Origin: Pseudomonas fluorescens
GTDB taxonomy: Bacteria > Pseudomonadota > Gammaproteobacteria > Pseudomonadales > Pseudomonadaceae
NCBI RefSeq assembly: GCF_002022275.1
Contig: NZ_MSDF01000059.1
Location: 1 to 64,000 of the forward strand
Direction: 5' to 3'
DNA: 64,000 nt
A program made the position numbers and the translations under genes. The notes beneath the pieces were generated by a model that was not told where the DNA came from, ran no database searches, and saw only the letters and a list, made by a program, of their open reading frames with translations. This document shows positions 51,644-60,252 of the stretch, one piece after another (position 1 is the first letter of the stretch; each line of letters opens with the position of its first letter).

Positions 51644-51681
51644 TTTCGGAACCCCTGCCAGAAAGTTTCGGAACGCCTGCC
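51644..51681. repeat. Two direct repeats, possible integrase arm sites
   Basis: TTTCGGAACCCCTGCC at 51644-51659 and TTTCGGAACGCCTGCC at 51666-51681, period 22 bp, between the integrase remnant and tRNA-Ser. Their position fits arm-type binding sites of a tyrosine integrase. Confidence 0.5.
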
Positions 51682-51708
51682 GTTCGGGCCACTCTCAAGA
51701 CGAAGCCT

Positions 51709-51738
51709 CAGAAACACAAAAGCCCCGCTTTCGCGAGG
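51709..51738. repeat. 30-bp direct repeat, copy B
   Basis: CAGAAACACAAAAGCCCCGC followed by TTTCGCGAGG, 15 bp past the 3' end of tRNA-Ser. The second half forms an imperfect hairpin (AGCCCCGC/GCGAGGCT) that likely serves as the tRNA terminator on the minus strand. Copy A is at 50051-50080. Confidence 0.8.
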
Positions 51739-51753
51739 CTTTCGTTTGAATCT

Positions 51754-51844
51754 TGGCGGGAAACCAGGGATTCGAACCCTGGAGACGCTATTAACGTCCG
51801 CCGGTTTTCAAGACCGGTGCATTCAACCACTCTGCCAATTTCCC
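51754..51844 (-). tRNA. tRNA-Ser(UGA)
   Basis: 91 nt including an encoded CCA. It begins GGGAAATTGGCAGAGTGG, has the anticodon loop CTTGAAA (anticodon TGA), a long variable arm as in class II tRNAs, and the T-arm GGTTCGAATCC. The 3' side faces the integrase remnant, so this tRNA was probably an integration site. Confidence 0.97.
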
Positions 51845-51891
51845 TTGTGCATCACAGGATTATAGTAGCCCATCCTGTCTCAGCGGGCGCC

Positions 51892-51919
51892 ATAATACCC
51901 GAATGAAACACACTGTCAA
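51892..51919 (-). promoter_or_regulatory. Sigma-70 promoter of tRNA-Ser
   Basis: On the minus strand TTGACA (51919-51914), 16-bp spacer, TATTAT (51897-51892), followed by a GC-rich discriminator GGCGCCCG, as in stringently controlled stable RNA promoters. The start of transcription would be about 40 nt before the tRNA. Confidence 0.8.
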
Positions 51920-51996
51920 ACTCTCGCCATGGCTTGTTACAGAGCGTCTGTTATGATCTTTGCGACTGAACGTTTCAAAACTGAAGGAGTGTCGCC

Positions 51997-52668
51997 ATGC
52001 GCGAACAGAATTACGCAGTGAATGGTAACGCGCAGGCTGAGCAGCTTGAAGTCAGCCGCGTGTTGCGCAATACCTATGGCTTGCTCGCCCTGACCCTCGC
52101 ATTCAGCGGCGTGATGGCGTTCATGGCTCAGCAGATGCACGTGCGCTACCCGAATATCTTTGTGGTGCTGATCGGCTTCTACGGTCTGTTCTTCCTGACC
52201 AACAAGCTGCGTGACTCGGCGTGGGGCCTGGTGTCGGCGTTCGCCTTGACCGGTTTCATGGGCTTTATCCTCGGCCCTATCCTCAACCGTTACCTCGGCA
52301 TGGCCGGTGGCGCGGAAGTGGTCAGCTCGGCATTCGCCATGACGGCGTTGGTGTTTGGTGGTCTGTCGGCCTACGTGCTGATTACCCGCAAGGACATGAG
52401 CTTCCTGGGCGGCTTCATCACCGCAGGTTTCTTCGTGTTGCTGGGCGCTGTGGTTGCCAGCATGTTCTTCCAGATCAGCGGCCTGCAGTTGGCGATCAGC
52501 GCCGGTTTCGTGCTGTTTTCCTCCGTGTGCATCCTGTTCCAGACCAGCGCCATCATCCACGGCGGTGAGCGTAACTACATCATGGCGACCATCAGCCTGT
52601 ATGTATCGATCTACAACCTGTTCATCAGTCTGTTGCAGATCTTCGGCATCATGAGCCGTGATGACTGA
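51997..52668 (+). CDS. yccA: Bax inhibitor-1/YccA family membrane protein
   Basis: A 223-residue protein with seven hydrophobic helices. It starts MREQNYAVNGNAQAEQLEVS, then LRNTYGLLALTLAFSGVMAF, and ends LFISLLQIFGIMSRDD, as YccA proteins do. In E. coli YccA is a substrate and modulator of the FtsH protease; the broader family are Ca2+-leak channels. GAAGGAG precedes the ATG. Confidence 0.93.
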   Translation: MREQNYAVNGNAQAEQLEVSRVLRNTYGLLALTLAFSGVMAFMAQQMHVRYPNIFVVLIGFYGLFFLTNKLRDSAWGLVSAFALTGFMGFILGPILNRYLGMAGGAEVVSSAFAMTALVFGGLSAYVLITRKDMSFLGGFITAGFFVLLGAVVASMFFQISGLQLAISAGFVLFSSVCILFQTSAIIHGGERNYIMATISLYVSIYNLFISLLQIFGIMSRDD

Positions 52669-52681
52669 TCTCTAGCGGCAT

Positions 52682-52719
52682 AAAAAATGCCCCGTATCGA
52701 AAGATGCGGGGCATTTTTA
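52682..52719. terminator. Bidirectional intrinsic terminator between yccA and murB
   Basis: AAAAAATGCCCCG and CGGGGCATTTTT form an A/T-flanked stem that serves both convergent genes. Confidence 0.9.
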
Positions 52720-52737
52720 TTGGCTGACGTTTAGTAC

Positions 52738-53757
52738 TTAGTACTTGTTGGGTTCCATTTCCAGATCAACCTTAAAGCGCCTGGCGATATCCTGCTGGAT
52801 ACGCAACGCGAGGTTCGCAATGTCGTGCCCGGTGGCAGCGCCATAGTTGACCAGCACCAGCGCCTGCAGCTTATGCACGCCTGCGTCACCGTCACGAAAG
52901 CCCTTCCAGCCCGCCTTATCGATCAGCCAGCCGGCCGCGAGCTTCATCTGCCCGTCGGGCTGCGGGTAGGCCACCAGGTCCGGATACAGCGCTTGCAGCT
53001 CGGCCGCCAGCGCCTGGGAGACCAATGGGTTCTTGAAGAAGCTTCCGGCGTTCCCCAGCTCGGCAGGGTCCGGCAGTTTTTCGCGACGAATGCTGCAAAT
53101 CGCTCGGCTGACGTCACTCGGCGTCGCCTCGGTGATCCCCTGTGCAGCCAGCCGCTGTTGGACGGGGCCATAGTCGAGCTTCAGGTGGTTGGCACGGCTC
53201 AAGGCAAAACGCACGCGCAGAATCAACCAGCGCCCGGTTTCGTGTTTGAACAGGCTGTCACGGTAGGCGAAGTTACATTCTTCCAGGCTGAAGTTCCGCA
53301 GCTCGCCGGTTTGACGATCCAGGGCCGTGAGGCCAGAAAACACATCCTTGATCTCGACACCATACGCACCGATGTTCTGCATTGGCGCCGCACCGACGGT
53401 GCCGGGTATGAGGCTGAGGTTTTCCAGGCCGCAGAAGCCGTGTTCCAGGGTCCATAGCACAAACGGGTGCCAGGCCTCGCCCGCTTCAGCCTCGACCACG
53501 ACGTGCACGCCATCATCGTGCAGCACCCGTATGCCTTGGGTTGCCATGCGCAGTACCAGCGCAGGAATGTCCTGTGTCAGCAGCAGGTTGCTGCCACCGC
53601 CGATAACAAGCAGCGGCAGCGCCTGTGCTTCTGCATACACCAGCGCTTCACGCACATCGGCGTCGCTGTGAGCCTCGGCGAACAGGCGGGCGCGTACGTC
53701 GATGCCAAAGCTATTGAATGGCTTGAGCGATACCTGCGAGAGCACTTGCAAGGTCAT
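52738..53757 (-). CDS. murB: UDP-N-acetylenolpyruvoylglucosamine reductase
   Basis: 339 residues. MurB uses FAD and NADPH to reduce UDP-GlcNAc-enolpyruvate to UDP-MurNAc, the second committed step of peptidoglycan synthesis. The FAD-binding motif LLVIGGGSNLLL, SLIPGTVGAAPMQNIGAYG and the type I marker NFAYRDSLFK are present, as is the C-terminal LVNYGAATG. Last gene of the leftward seven-gene block; its start overlaps the phosphatase stop by 4 bp. Confidence 0.97.
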   Translation of the reverse strand: MTLQVLSQVSLKPFNSFGIDVRARLFAEAHSDADVREALVYAEAQALPLLVIGGGSNLLLTQDIPALVLRMATQGIRVLHDDGVHVVVEAEAGEAWHPFVLWTLEHGFCGLENLSLIPGTVGAAPMQNIGAYGVEIKDVFSGLTALDRQTGELRNFSLEECNFAYRDSLFKHETGRWLILRVRFALSRANHLKLDYGPVQQRLAAQGITEATPSDVSRAICSIRREKLPDPAELGNAGSFFKNPLVSQALAAELQALYPDLVAYPQPDGQMKLAAGWLIDKAGWKGFRDGDAGVHKLQALVLVNYGAATGHDIANLALRIQQDIARRFKVDLEMEPNKY

Positions 53758-54218
53758 AACCGGCCCTTCAATTCGATCACCAATAAATCACAGGCGCTTT
53801 CGATCAGGTCCAGGACCCGCTCAAAGCCTTGTTCACCTTCATAGTAAGGATCCGGCACCTCGTCCACTTCAGCGTCGTAGCGACGCAGGAACAAATCCAG
53901 CTGCGCCTTGCCCTGCCCCGGCTGCATGGCCTTGAGGTTGCGAAGGTTGCTGTGGTCCATGGCCAGGATCAGGTCATAACGCGAGAAATCTGCGCGGGAA
54001 ACCTGCTGGGCACGCTGGGCCGACAAATCATAACCGCGCGCCAGCGCTGCCTGCTGGCTGCGCCGGTCAGGCGGGTTACCGATATGCCATTCGCCGGTCC
54101 CGGCAGAAGCTACTTCGATCTGGCCAGCCAGGCCCGCCTCGCGCAACTTATGGCGCAAAACACCTTCAGCGGTGGGCGAGCGGCAGATATTGCCCAGGCA
54201 GACAAACAGAACCTCCAT
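53754..54218 (-). CDS. Low-molecular-weight protein-tyrosine phosphatase
   Basis: 154 residues. The P-loop CLGNICRS (CX5R) is at the N-terminus and the general-acid loop DEVPDPYYEG in the C-terminal third, both diagnostic. The ATG at 54218 overlaps the kdsB stop (TGATG). In this block it may tune cell-envelope synthesis, but the target is not known. Confidence 0.95.
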   Translation of the reverse strand: MEVLFVCLGNICRSPTAEGVLRHKLREAGLAGQIEVASAGTGEWHIGNPPDRRSQQAALARGYDLSAQRAQQVSRADFSRYDLILAMDHSNLRNLKAMQPGQGKAQLDLFLRRYDAEVDEVPDPYYEGEQGFERVLDLIESACDLLVIELKGRL

Positions 54219-54982
54219 CAAGCCCCCAGCAGGCGACGGACGCGCTCAAGGTCTTCCGGGGTGTCGACGCCCGCCGGCGGTGCTTCCAGAGCGTCGCCTA
54301 CATGAATGCGCACGCCGTGCCACAGGGCACGCAGTTGCTCCAGGGACTCCGTGTTTTCCAGCCAGCATGGGCCCCAGCTGACGAAGTCGTGCAGGAAACC
54401 GGCGCGATAGGCGTAGATACCGATGTGGCGGCGATACGGCACGCCTTCCGGCAACACATCGCGGCTTTTGGCAAAAGCATCACGCGCCCAAGGCAAGGTG
54501 GAGCGACTGAAGGTCAGCGCCAGGCCGTTGATGTCGGTGACCACTTTCACCACGTTCGGGTTGAACAGGGTGTCGATGTCTTCGATGGGTTCGGCCAGGG
54601 TCGCCATGCGCGCTTCGCCGTGGGCGGCCAGGTTGGCGGCGACCTGGTCAATCACGCTAGGCGGGATCAGCGGCTCATCACCCTGCACGTTGACCACGAT
54701 GGCATCAGGCGCCAGGCCCAGGTGCGTGGCGACTTCGGCGAGTCGGTCGGTACCGGAGTTGTGGTCTTCGCGGGTCAACACCGCTTCAGCGCCAAAGCCT
54801 TTGCAGGCCTCGATGATGCGCGGGTCATCGGTAGCGACCACTACTCGTTCGGCGCTGCTTTTGCAGGCCTGCTCCCACACCAGCTGGATCATCGGCTTGT
54901 TGCCGATCATTTGCAGCGGTTTGCCCGGCAGGCGGGTCGATGCGAAGCGCGAGGGAATGACAACGGTAAAGGCGGTGGTCAT
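54218..54982 (-). CDS. kdsB: 3-deoxy-manno-octulosonate cytidylyltransferase
   Basis: 254 residues. KdsB couples CTP to KDO for the lipopolysaccharide inner core. Signatures are VVIPSRFASTRLPGKPL at the N-terminus, VVVATDD, TREDHNSGTDRLAEV and VNVQGDEPLIPP. Overlaps the trm112 gene by 4 bp. Confidence 0.97.
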   Translation of the reverse strand: MTTAFTVVIPSRFASTRLPGKPLQMIGNKPMIQLVWEQACKSSAERVVVATDDPRIIEACKGFGAEAVLTREDHNSGTDRLAEVATHLGLAPDAIVVNVQGDEPLIPPSVIDQVAANLAAHGEARMATLAEPIEDIDTLFNPNVVKVVTDINGLALTFSRSTLPWARDAFAKSRDVLPEGVPYRRHIGIYAYRAGFLHDFVSWGPCWLENTESLEQLRALWHGVRIHVGDALEAPPAGVDTPEDLERVRRLLGA

Positions 54983-55164
54983 TTATCCAGACGCTCATCG
55001 GTGGTCAGGGTACGGGCTTCGCTTTCCAGCATCACCGGAATGCCATCACGGATCGGGTAAGCCAGGCCAGCACCTTTACTGATCAGCTCGGTTTTGTCGG
55101 CGCTGAGCTTGAGCGGGCCTTTGCAGATCGGGCAAGCAAGGATGTCGAGCAGTTTGGTGTCCAT
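54979..55164 (-). CDS. Trm112/YcaR family zinc-binding protein
   Basis: A 61-residue protein MDTKLLDILACPICKGPLKL with CPIC and the C-terminal YPIRDGIPVML typical of bacterial Trm112-like proteins, which commonly lie between lpxK and kdsB. AGGAAA precedes the ATG. Confidence 0.95.
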   Translation of the reverse strand: MDTKLLDILACPICKGPLKLSADKTELISKGAGLAYPIRDGIPVMLESEARTLTTDERLDK

Positions 55165-55188
55165 GAGTATTTCCTGGAAAAAAGCGGT

Positions 55189-56199
55189 TTAAGGCAAAAG
55201 ACGGGCGGGCAACAGGCGCATCAGCTGTGTGTCGAACCAGGCGACAAACGCTGGCGACGGCACCGCATCCACTGCAAGGTACCACCAGTCGGGCCGGGCA
55301 AAAGCGCGGCACTTCACCGCATCTTTTTCGGTCATGACCAGTGGCAATGACGGCGTGAAGCTCAAGACCTCAGCACTGTAAGGCGCGTGGTCGGCAAAAG
55401 CATGGGGTATTGGCTGCCAGTGTAGCGTTTCAAGGGTATTGAAGAAACGTTGCGGGTTACCAATGCCGGCGACCGCGTGCACCTGCTGGCCGGCCGGGAA
55501 ATAATCGATCGGCTGGCGTTCAGCGGTTTTCAGATTAACCAATGCGCCAGGCACCAGGCGAAAGGCGAAGCCATCCTCACGATCAGCCACCGCGCCGTTG
55601 TAGAGCAGCGCATCGACATTCTGCAAGCGCTCAACCGGCTCCCGCAGCGGCCCCGCAGGCAGGCAACGGCGGTTGCCGAGGCCGCGCGCAGCGTCGATCA
55701 GCACCAGTTCAAGGTCGCGGGCCAGGCGATAATGCTGCAACCCGTCATCGGAGAGGATCAGATCTAGCGGCTCACTGGCCAGCAGCGCTTTGACCGCGCG
55801 ACTGCGATCGGGATCAATCATCAGTGGTACGCCGCAACGTTGCACGATCAGCAATGGCTCATCACCGGCCACTTGCGCGCTGTGATCGGCCTCGACCCGC
55901 CACGGCAGTTGCGGCGGCTTGGCACCGTAGCCACGACTGACCACCCCGACACGCAAGCCACTGCGGCGACAGTGCTCGATCAGCCACAGAATCAACGGCG
56001 TCTTGCCGGTACCGCCCACCGTAATGTTGCCTACCACCACTACCGGCACCGGCGATTGATAGATATCGCCCTCGCCCGCCAGGAAACGCGCGCGCTTGCG
56101 CTGCACTACGCGGCGATACAAGGACTCCAACGGCCGCAGGAGCGTGAGGGCTGGATGGCCTTCGTACCAGGCCTTGAGCAATTGATCGGACATGGCCAT
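55189..56199 (-). CDS. lpxK: Tetraacyldisaccharide 4'-kinase
   Basis: 336 residues. LpxK phosphorylates the 4'-position of the lipid A disaccharide at the inner membrane. The P-loop GNITVGGTGKTPL, the nearby GVVSRGYGAKPPQ, DLILSDDGLQHYRLAR and MTEKDAVKC are all present. Begins at the exbD stop and is followed by the trm112 gene after 24 bp. Confidence 0.97.
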   Translation of the reverse strand: MAMSDQLLKAWYEGHPALTLLRPLESLYRRVVQRKRARFLAGEGDIYQSPVPVVVVGNITVGGTGKTPLILWLIEHCRRSGLRVGVVSRGYGAKPPQLPWRVEADHSAQVAGDEPLLIVQRCGVPLMIDPDRSRAVKALLASEPLDLILSDDGLQHYRLARDLELVLIDAARGLGNRRCLPAGPLREPVERLQNVDALLYNGAVADREDGFAFRLVPGALVNLKTAERQPIDYFPAGQQVHAVAGIGNPQRFFNTLETLHWQPIPHAFADHAPYSAEVLSFTPSLPLVMTEKDAVKCRAFARPDWWYLAVDAVPSPAFVAWFDTQLMRLLPARLLP

Positions 56200-56627
56200 C
56201 AGGGTGGGCTCGCCGCCTCGACGGTGGTCATGCGCAGATGGCTGAAACCGAGCTTGCCGGCAGCGTCCATTGCGGTGATCACAGCTTGATGCTGGGTTTT
56301 TCCATCAGCACTGATAGACAGTGGCAGGTTGGTATCGCCGCCGGACTCTTTCTGCAGGGCTTCCATCAGGCTGGCGAGGTCGTTTTTCTCCAGCAACTGG
56401 TTATTCACCGAAAACACCCCGTCGGCGCTGATGGCGATATCCAGTTGTTTGGTTTCCTGATCCTCGGCCGGCGAGCCGCTTACCGCTTCCGGCAAGTCGA
56501 CACGCAGCTGGGTTTGCCGGGTAAACGTGGTGGTGACGACAAAAAACAGCAGCAGGATAAACACCACGTCGATCAGCGACGCGAGGTTGATATCAACGTT
56601 TTCCCGTCTCTTGCGGCGAAACTTCAC
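56199..56627 (-). CDS. exbD: ExbD/TolR-type biopolymer transport protein
   Basis: 142 residues with one transmembrane helix (INLASLIDVVFILLLFFVV) that carries the essential Asp, and a periplasmic domain. It starts with GTG at 56627, overlapping the exbB stop. With ExbB it forms a proton-driven motor; the TonB-type partner is not in this window, and the location beside lpxK is typical for Pseudomonas. Confidence 0.95.
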   Translation of the reverse strand: MKFRRKRRENVDINLASLIDVVFILLLFFVVTTTFTRQTQLRVDLPEAVSGSPAEDQETKQLDIAISADGVFSVNNQLLEKNDLASLMEALQKESGGDTNLPLSISADGKTQHQAVITAMDAAGKLGFSHLRMTTVEAASPP

Positions 56628-57259
56628 ACTCGGCCCTCGACGAAATCCACATCACGGTCGCCCTGCACCACTTCCACCAGTTTGATGGCTTCCTGCTCCA
56701 TGCCAACCACCAGTTCATCGATGCGTCGTTGCAGGAAACGGTGGAAGAACACTGAAGGAATACCGACCATCAGGCCCGCCGCCGTAGTGATCAACGCCTT
56801 GGAGATACCCCCCGCCAGCACGGCGGCGTTGGTGGTCATGCCCGAGCCCATGAACGAGCTGAAAATGTCGATCATCCCCAACACCGTGCCCAGCAAACCC
56901 AGCAGCGGCGCCATGGCCGCGATGGTGCCGAGCGCATTGATGTAGCGCTCCATCTCATGGATGACCCGGGCGGCGGCCTCTTCAATGCACTCTTTCATGA
57001 TCTCGCGGCCATGCTTGGAGTTCGCCAGGCCCGCAGCGAGGATTTCACCCAGGGGTGAATTGGCGCGCAGCTCCTTGAGCTTTTCCTTGTCCAGCTGCTT
57101 GTTCTTGATCCAGCCCCAGACTTGCCCCAATAGATGGTCAGGCGTGATACGGCTGGCGCGCAGGGTCCACAGGCGTTCGGCAACGATGCCGAGTGCGGCG
57201 ATGGAGCTCAAGATGATCGGCAGCATCATCCAGCCGCCGGATTTGACCAATTCCCACAC
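56624..57259 (-). CDS. exbB: ExbB/TolQ-type proton channel protein
   Basis: 211 residues with three membrane helices; the central GTIAAMAPLLGLLGTVLGMI and AALITTAAGLMVGIP-like stretches (here KALITTAAGLMVGIPSVFF) define the MotA/TolQ/ExbB family. The GTG at 57259 is preferred: GAGGGG sits 9 nt upstream and the protein then starts VWELVKSGGWMMLP as in homologues. A GTG further upstream at 57289 has no ribosome binding site. Confidence 0.94.
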   Translation of the reverse strand: MWELVKSGGWMMLPIILSSIAALGIVAERLWTLRASRITPDHLLGQVWGWIKNKQLDKEKLKELRANSPLGEILAAGLANSKHGREIMKECIEEAAARVIHEMERYINALGTIAAMAPLLGLLGTVLGMIDIFSSFMGSGMTTNAAVLAGGISKALITTAAGLMVGIPSVFFHRFLQRRIDELVVGMEQEAIKLVEVVQGDRDVDFVEGRV

Positions 57260-57303
57260 AGTGAATGTCCCCTCGAAAAAGTGCGCCACTTTACCATATA
57301 GGT

Positions 57304-59595
57304 TCAGTCACGGGGCTCGTCCGCCATCGACCCGCCCGTCACAGGCTCGGGTCTTTGGTAACGCTGGATTACGGTAACGCTTCGCGCCAGAAACGGCGTT
57401 GACTGCGCGCAACAACGGGGGGGTTGAAAGGCACCCAATTGCACGCGTACGGCCCCCTGCTCGGCACTGTCATACACTCGGCTGCCCAATGCCTGATAAC
57501 GCGCCATCACTTGCGGATGAGGATGGCCGAATGCATTGCCCCGGCCACGGGAAACCAGCACCGAACCCGGCGCCAGACGCTGCACAAAAGCCGCAGAGGA
57601 AGAACTGCGGCTGCCGTGGTGGGGCGCTTGCAGCCAGTCAGTTCGGACAGCCAGGGGGGACGCCAGGAAAGCCTGTTCAGCAGCGCGATCAATGTCTCCA
57701 GTCAACAGCAGGCGTTCACCGTTGGCTTGAACCCGCAACACGCAGGATTTGGGATTGCTACTAGTGGCGCCAGGCCACTGCCACAATTCGAAGGACACAC
57801 CGTCCCACGTCCATCGCTCATTACTGACACACGCTTGAATGTCGAGAGACGCCGGCAAGCCTTCGGTTTCTCCGCCGACTACCCGCATAACCCGCACCCC
57901 GCGAGCAACGGCCGCCGCACCGCCTGCATGGTCCGCGTGGCCATGGCTGAGCACCATTATGTCCAACGCCGATACGCCCAGTTTCTGCAACGATGGCAGC
58001 ACCACACGTGCACCCAGGTCAATCGCACCCGAGCGCGGCCCAGCGTCGTAGAGCAACGTGTGATGGCGGGTGCGCAAGATCACTGCCTGGCCCTGCCCGA
58101 CATCGAGTTGCACCACCTCCACCTGCCCATGGGGCACCTGCTCCTTGGGAGGAAAGATCGCCAACAACAGCATCGGCCAGCCCAGCAACCGAAACGGTAC
58201 ACCGTTGGGCAACAGCAATAACGTCGCGCCCGCCAGGCTAATAAGCCAATACCCCAAGGGCACCTCGGCGGGTATCCAGGCCGGTCGTTGCCCGGCTAAA
58301 AGTTTCAACCCGCCGAACAACCCCTCCAGCGCCCCGCCGGCCAACCAAAGCAGGCCCTCGCCTACCAGAGGCACCGCCAACAGCGCAGTCCCCAGCAGTG
58401 CCAAAGGCAACGCCACCAGGCTAATCCACGGCACGGCAAACAGATTGGCCAGGGGCGCGCTCAGACTGATCGGCAGCCCCAGCACCAGCAATACCGGGAA
58501 CATCCCGAGGGCAATCAACCACTGTGCACGGGTCCAGATCTGCCAGAAACGCCAAGGCCCCAGGCGCCCGCCAAAGGCCAGAACCAGTATTGCCACCGCC
58601 TCGAACGATAGCCAGAACCCCGGCTGCAAACTCGCCAATGGCTCCAGCACCAACACACCATTGAATGCCAGCAACAGCGGCAGCCAGGCGCCCAAGTGCC
58701 GAAAACGCAAACGCCAGAGCAACACCAGCCCGACCATCACGCACGCCCGCTGCACCGGAACACCTGCCCCCGCCAGCAAGCCGTAACCCAACGCCGCCGC
58801 AAATGCGAGGCCGCAGGCCCACGGTAGCCAGGGCAAGGTGCGAGGCCAGCAACCATAACGTGCCAGCCCCGCGACCAAACCGTAGATCAGCCCGGCCAGT
58901 AAACCGATGTGCTGGCCGGATATAACCAGCAAATGCACAGTGCCGGTGTCTTGCAGGACCTGCCAGTCTTCAGTGCTCAGCCCGGAACCGTCCCCGAGTA
59001 CCAGCGCCGCGACCGCCGCTTCGCGGCCTTGGGCATCGGTTGCCATCACCCTCTGTCGAACCGGGTCGCGCCAGGCATTGCGAGCCGGCGCCAGACGCTC
59101 ACCATCCTTCACCGACGCAGTGGCACCAACGCGCTGGGCCAGCAACCACGCTTGATAGTCAAAGCCATGAAAGTTGAGCAGCCCGGACGGCCGCTTGAGC
59201 GTCAGCGCCAGACGCCAGCGCTCGCCGCTGTTCACCGGCGGCCCGCCATGCCAGGACACGCGAATCTGTTTGGGCAACCGAGCATGACGCGACCGGTTGT
59301 CGGCCAGTACGAAGCGCACGCCGGTTTCCGTCTGCTGCGGCAACCCGATGACACGCCCCTCCACCCAGCGTGTCTGCCCGTCCAGCGCCGGGTTGAGACG
59401 ATCATCCAGCGCCGACTGCGCACTCAGGCACGCCCAGCTCAAACCCAGCAGGAAAAACGCCAACGGGTACGTGCGAAACGGCAGCAGCATCAATGCGACC
59501 ACCGGCATGGCCAGCAACCCACCGGTCGGCGGCAAAGAGGGTAAAAATCGCAGTGACAGCAAGCCAAGTCCGAGCGCGAACATTGCTGTTCTCAT
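57304..59595 (-). CDS. comEC: DNA-internalisation competence protein ComEC/Rec2
   Basis: 763 residues. An N-terminal membrane and OB-fold region (RWVEGRVIGLPQQTETGVRF), the Competence domain (HLLVISGQHIGLLAGL) with several helices, and a C-terminal metallo-beta-lactamase-like domain with LSHGHADHAGG, LLTGDID and LQAPHHGS. It forms the channel that takes single-stranded DNA through the inner membrane. AAGGA precedes the ATG. 44 bp from exbB, possibly in the same transcript. Confidence 0.95.
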   Translation of the reverse strand: MRTAMFALGLGLLSLRFLPSLPPTGGLLAMPVVALMLLPFRTYPLAFFLLGLSWACLSAQSALDDRLNPALDGQTRWVEGRVIGLPQQTETGVRFVLADNRSRHARLPKQIRVSWHGGPPVNSGERWRLALTLKRPSGLLNFHGFDYQAWLLAQRVGATASVKDGERLAPARNAWRDPVRQRVMATDAQGREAAVAALVLGDGSGLSTEDWQVLQDTGTVHLLVISGQHIGLLAGLIYGLVAGLARYGCWPRTLPWLPWACGLAFAAALGYGLLAGAGVPVQRACVMVGLVLLWRLRFRHLGAWLPLLLAFNGVLVLEPLASLQPGFWLSFEAVAILVLAFGGRLGPWRFWQIWTRAQWLIALGMFPVLLVLGLPISLSAPLANLFAVPWISLVALPLALLGTALLAVPLVGEGLLWLAGGALEGLFGGLKLLAGQRPAWIPAEVPLGYWLISLAGATLLLLPNGVPFRLLGWPMLLLAIFPPKEQVPHGQVEVVQLDVGQGQAVILRTRHHTLLYDAGPRSGAIDLGARVVLPSLQKLGVSALDIMVLSHGHADHAGGAAAVARGVRVMRVVGGETEGLPASLDIQACVSNERWTWDGVSFELWQWPGATSSNPKSCVLRVQANGERLLLTGDIDRAAEQAFLASPLAVRTDWLQAPHHGSRSSSSAAFVQRLAPGSVLVSRGRGNAFGHPHPQVMARYQALGSRVYDSAEQGAVRVQLGAFQPPRCCAQSTPFLARSVTVIQRYQRPEPVTGGSMADEPRD

Positions 59596-59730
59596 GAATC
59601 ATCCTTTTCAAGTGATCCACTCAGTCTTAGACGGGCACGGCGCACGGCCTATGATGTTTTGTCACAAAGTCTGAATTTTCTGTTTATAGAATGCGGGCAT
59701 ACTTGGCCCTCGAACTGACCTGGACCCCTT

Positions 59731-60252
59731 ATGCCCCGGCGCTTATTCAAACGGTACATGCCCGACCCCAGCAGTATCCGGGAACACAAGTCATTACAGT
59801 TTCTCGGCACACTGCTGCACGACCCCAACCTCTGGCACCTGAACCGGCACTCTGTCGCGCGCGCCATGGCAGTGGGTTTGTTCGCGGCATTTATTCCGAT
59901 TCCGCTGCAGATGCTGTTGGCGGCCATCCTCGCGATCATCGTGCGCGGCAATATGCCAATTGCCGTCAGCCTGGTGTGGCTGACCAACCCGATCACCATG
60001 CCGGTGGTGTTTATTTGCACTTACATGACCGGGGCGTGGCTGATGAATGTGCCGCCACGCAGTTTGCCCGACAACCTGACCTGGGAGTGGATCAGCGGCC
60101 AGTTGAGCACTCTGTGGCAGCCGTTCCTGTTGGGTTCTGTGGTGTTGGGGCTGGTGCTGGGTGCGCTGGCCTACCTCCTGACCATGGGCTATTGGCGCTG
60201 GTGGGTGGCGCACCAATGGAAAAAGCGCAAAAAGCGCCGTGCCGGAAGCTAA
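59731..60252 (+). CDS. DUF2062 family membrane protein
   Basis: 173 residues, with three hydrophobic segments (AVGLFAAFIPIPLQMLLAAI, MPVVFICTYMTGAWLM, FLLGSVVLGLVLGALAYLL) and a basic C-terminus. The block GLFAAFIPIPLQM...LTNPITMPV is diagnostic. Function unknown. It is divergent from comEC, as in other pseudomonads, and its end overlaps the convergent sensor kinase gene by 4 bp. Confidence 0.93.
   Translation: MPRRLFKRYMPDPSSIREHKSLQFLGTLLHDPNLWHLNRHSVARAMAVGLFAAFIPIPLQMLLAAILAIIVRGNMPIAVSLVWLTNPITMPVVFICTYMTGAWLMNVPPRSLPDNLTWEWISGQLSTLWQPFLLGSVVLGLVLGALAYLLTMGYWRWWVAHQWKKRKKRRAGS

Noticed and set aside
49274..51753. Intact prophage or genomic island
   Set aside because: Only a truncated integrase and one intact gene of known family lie here; there are no structural, replication or lysis genes.
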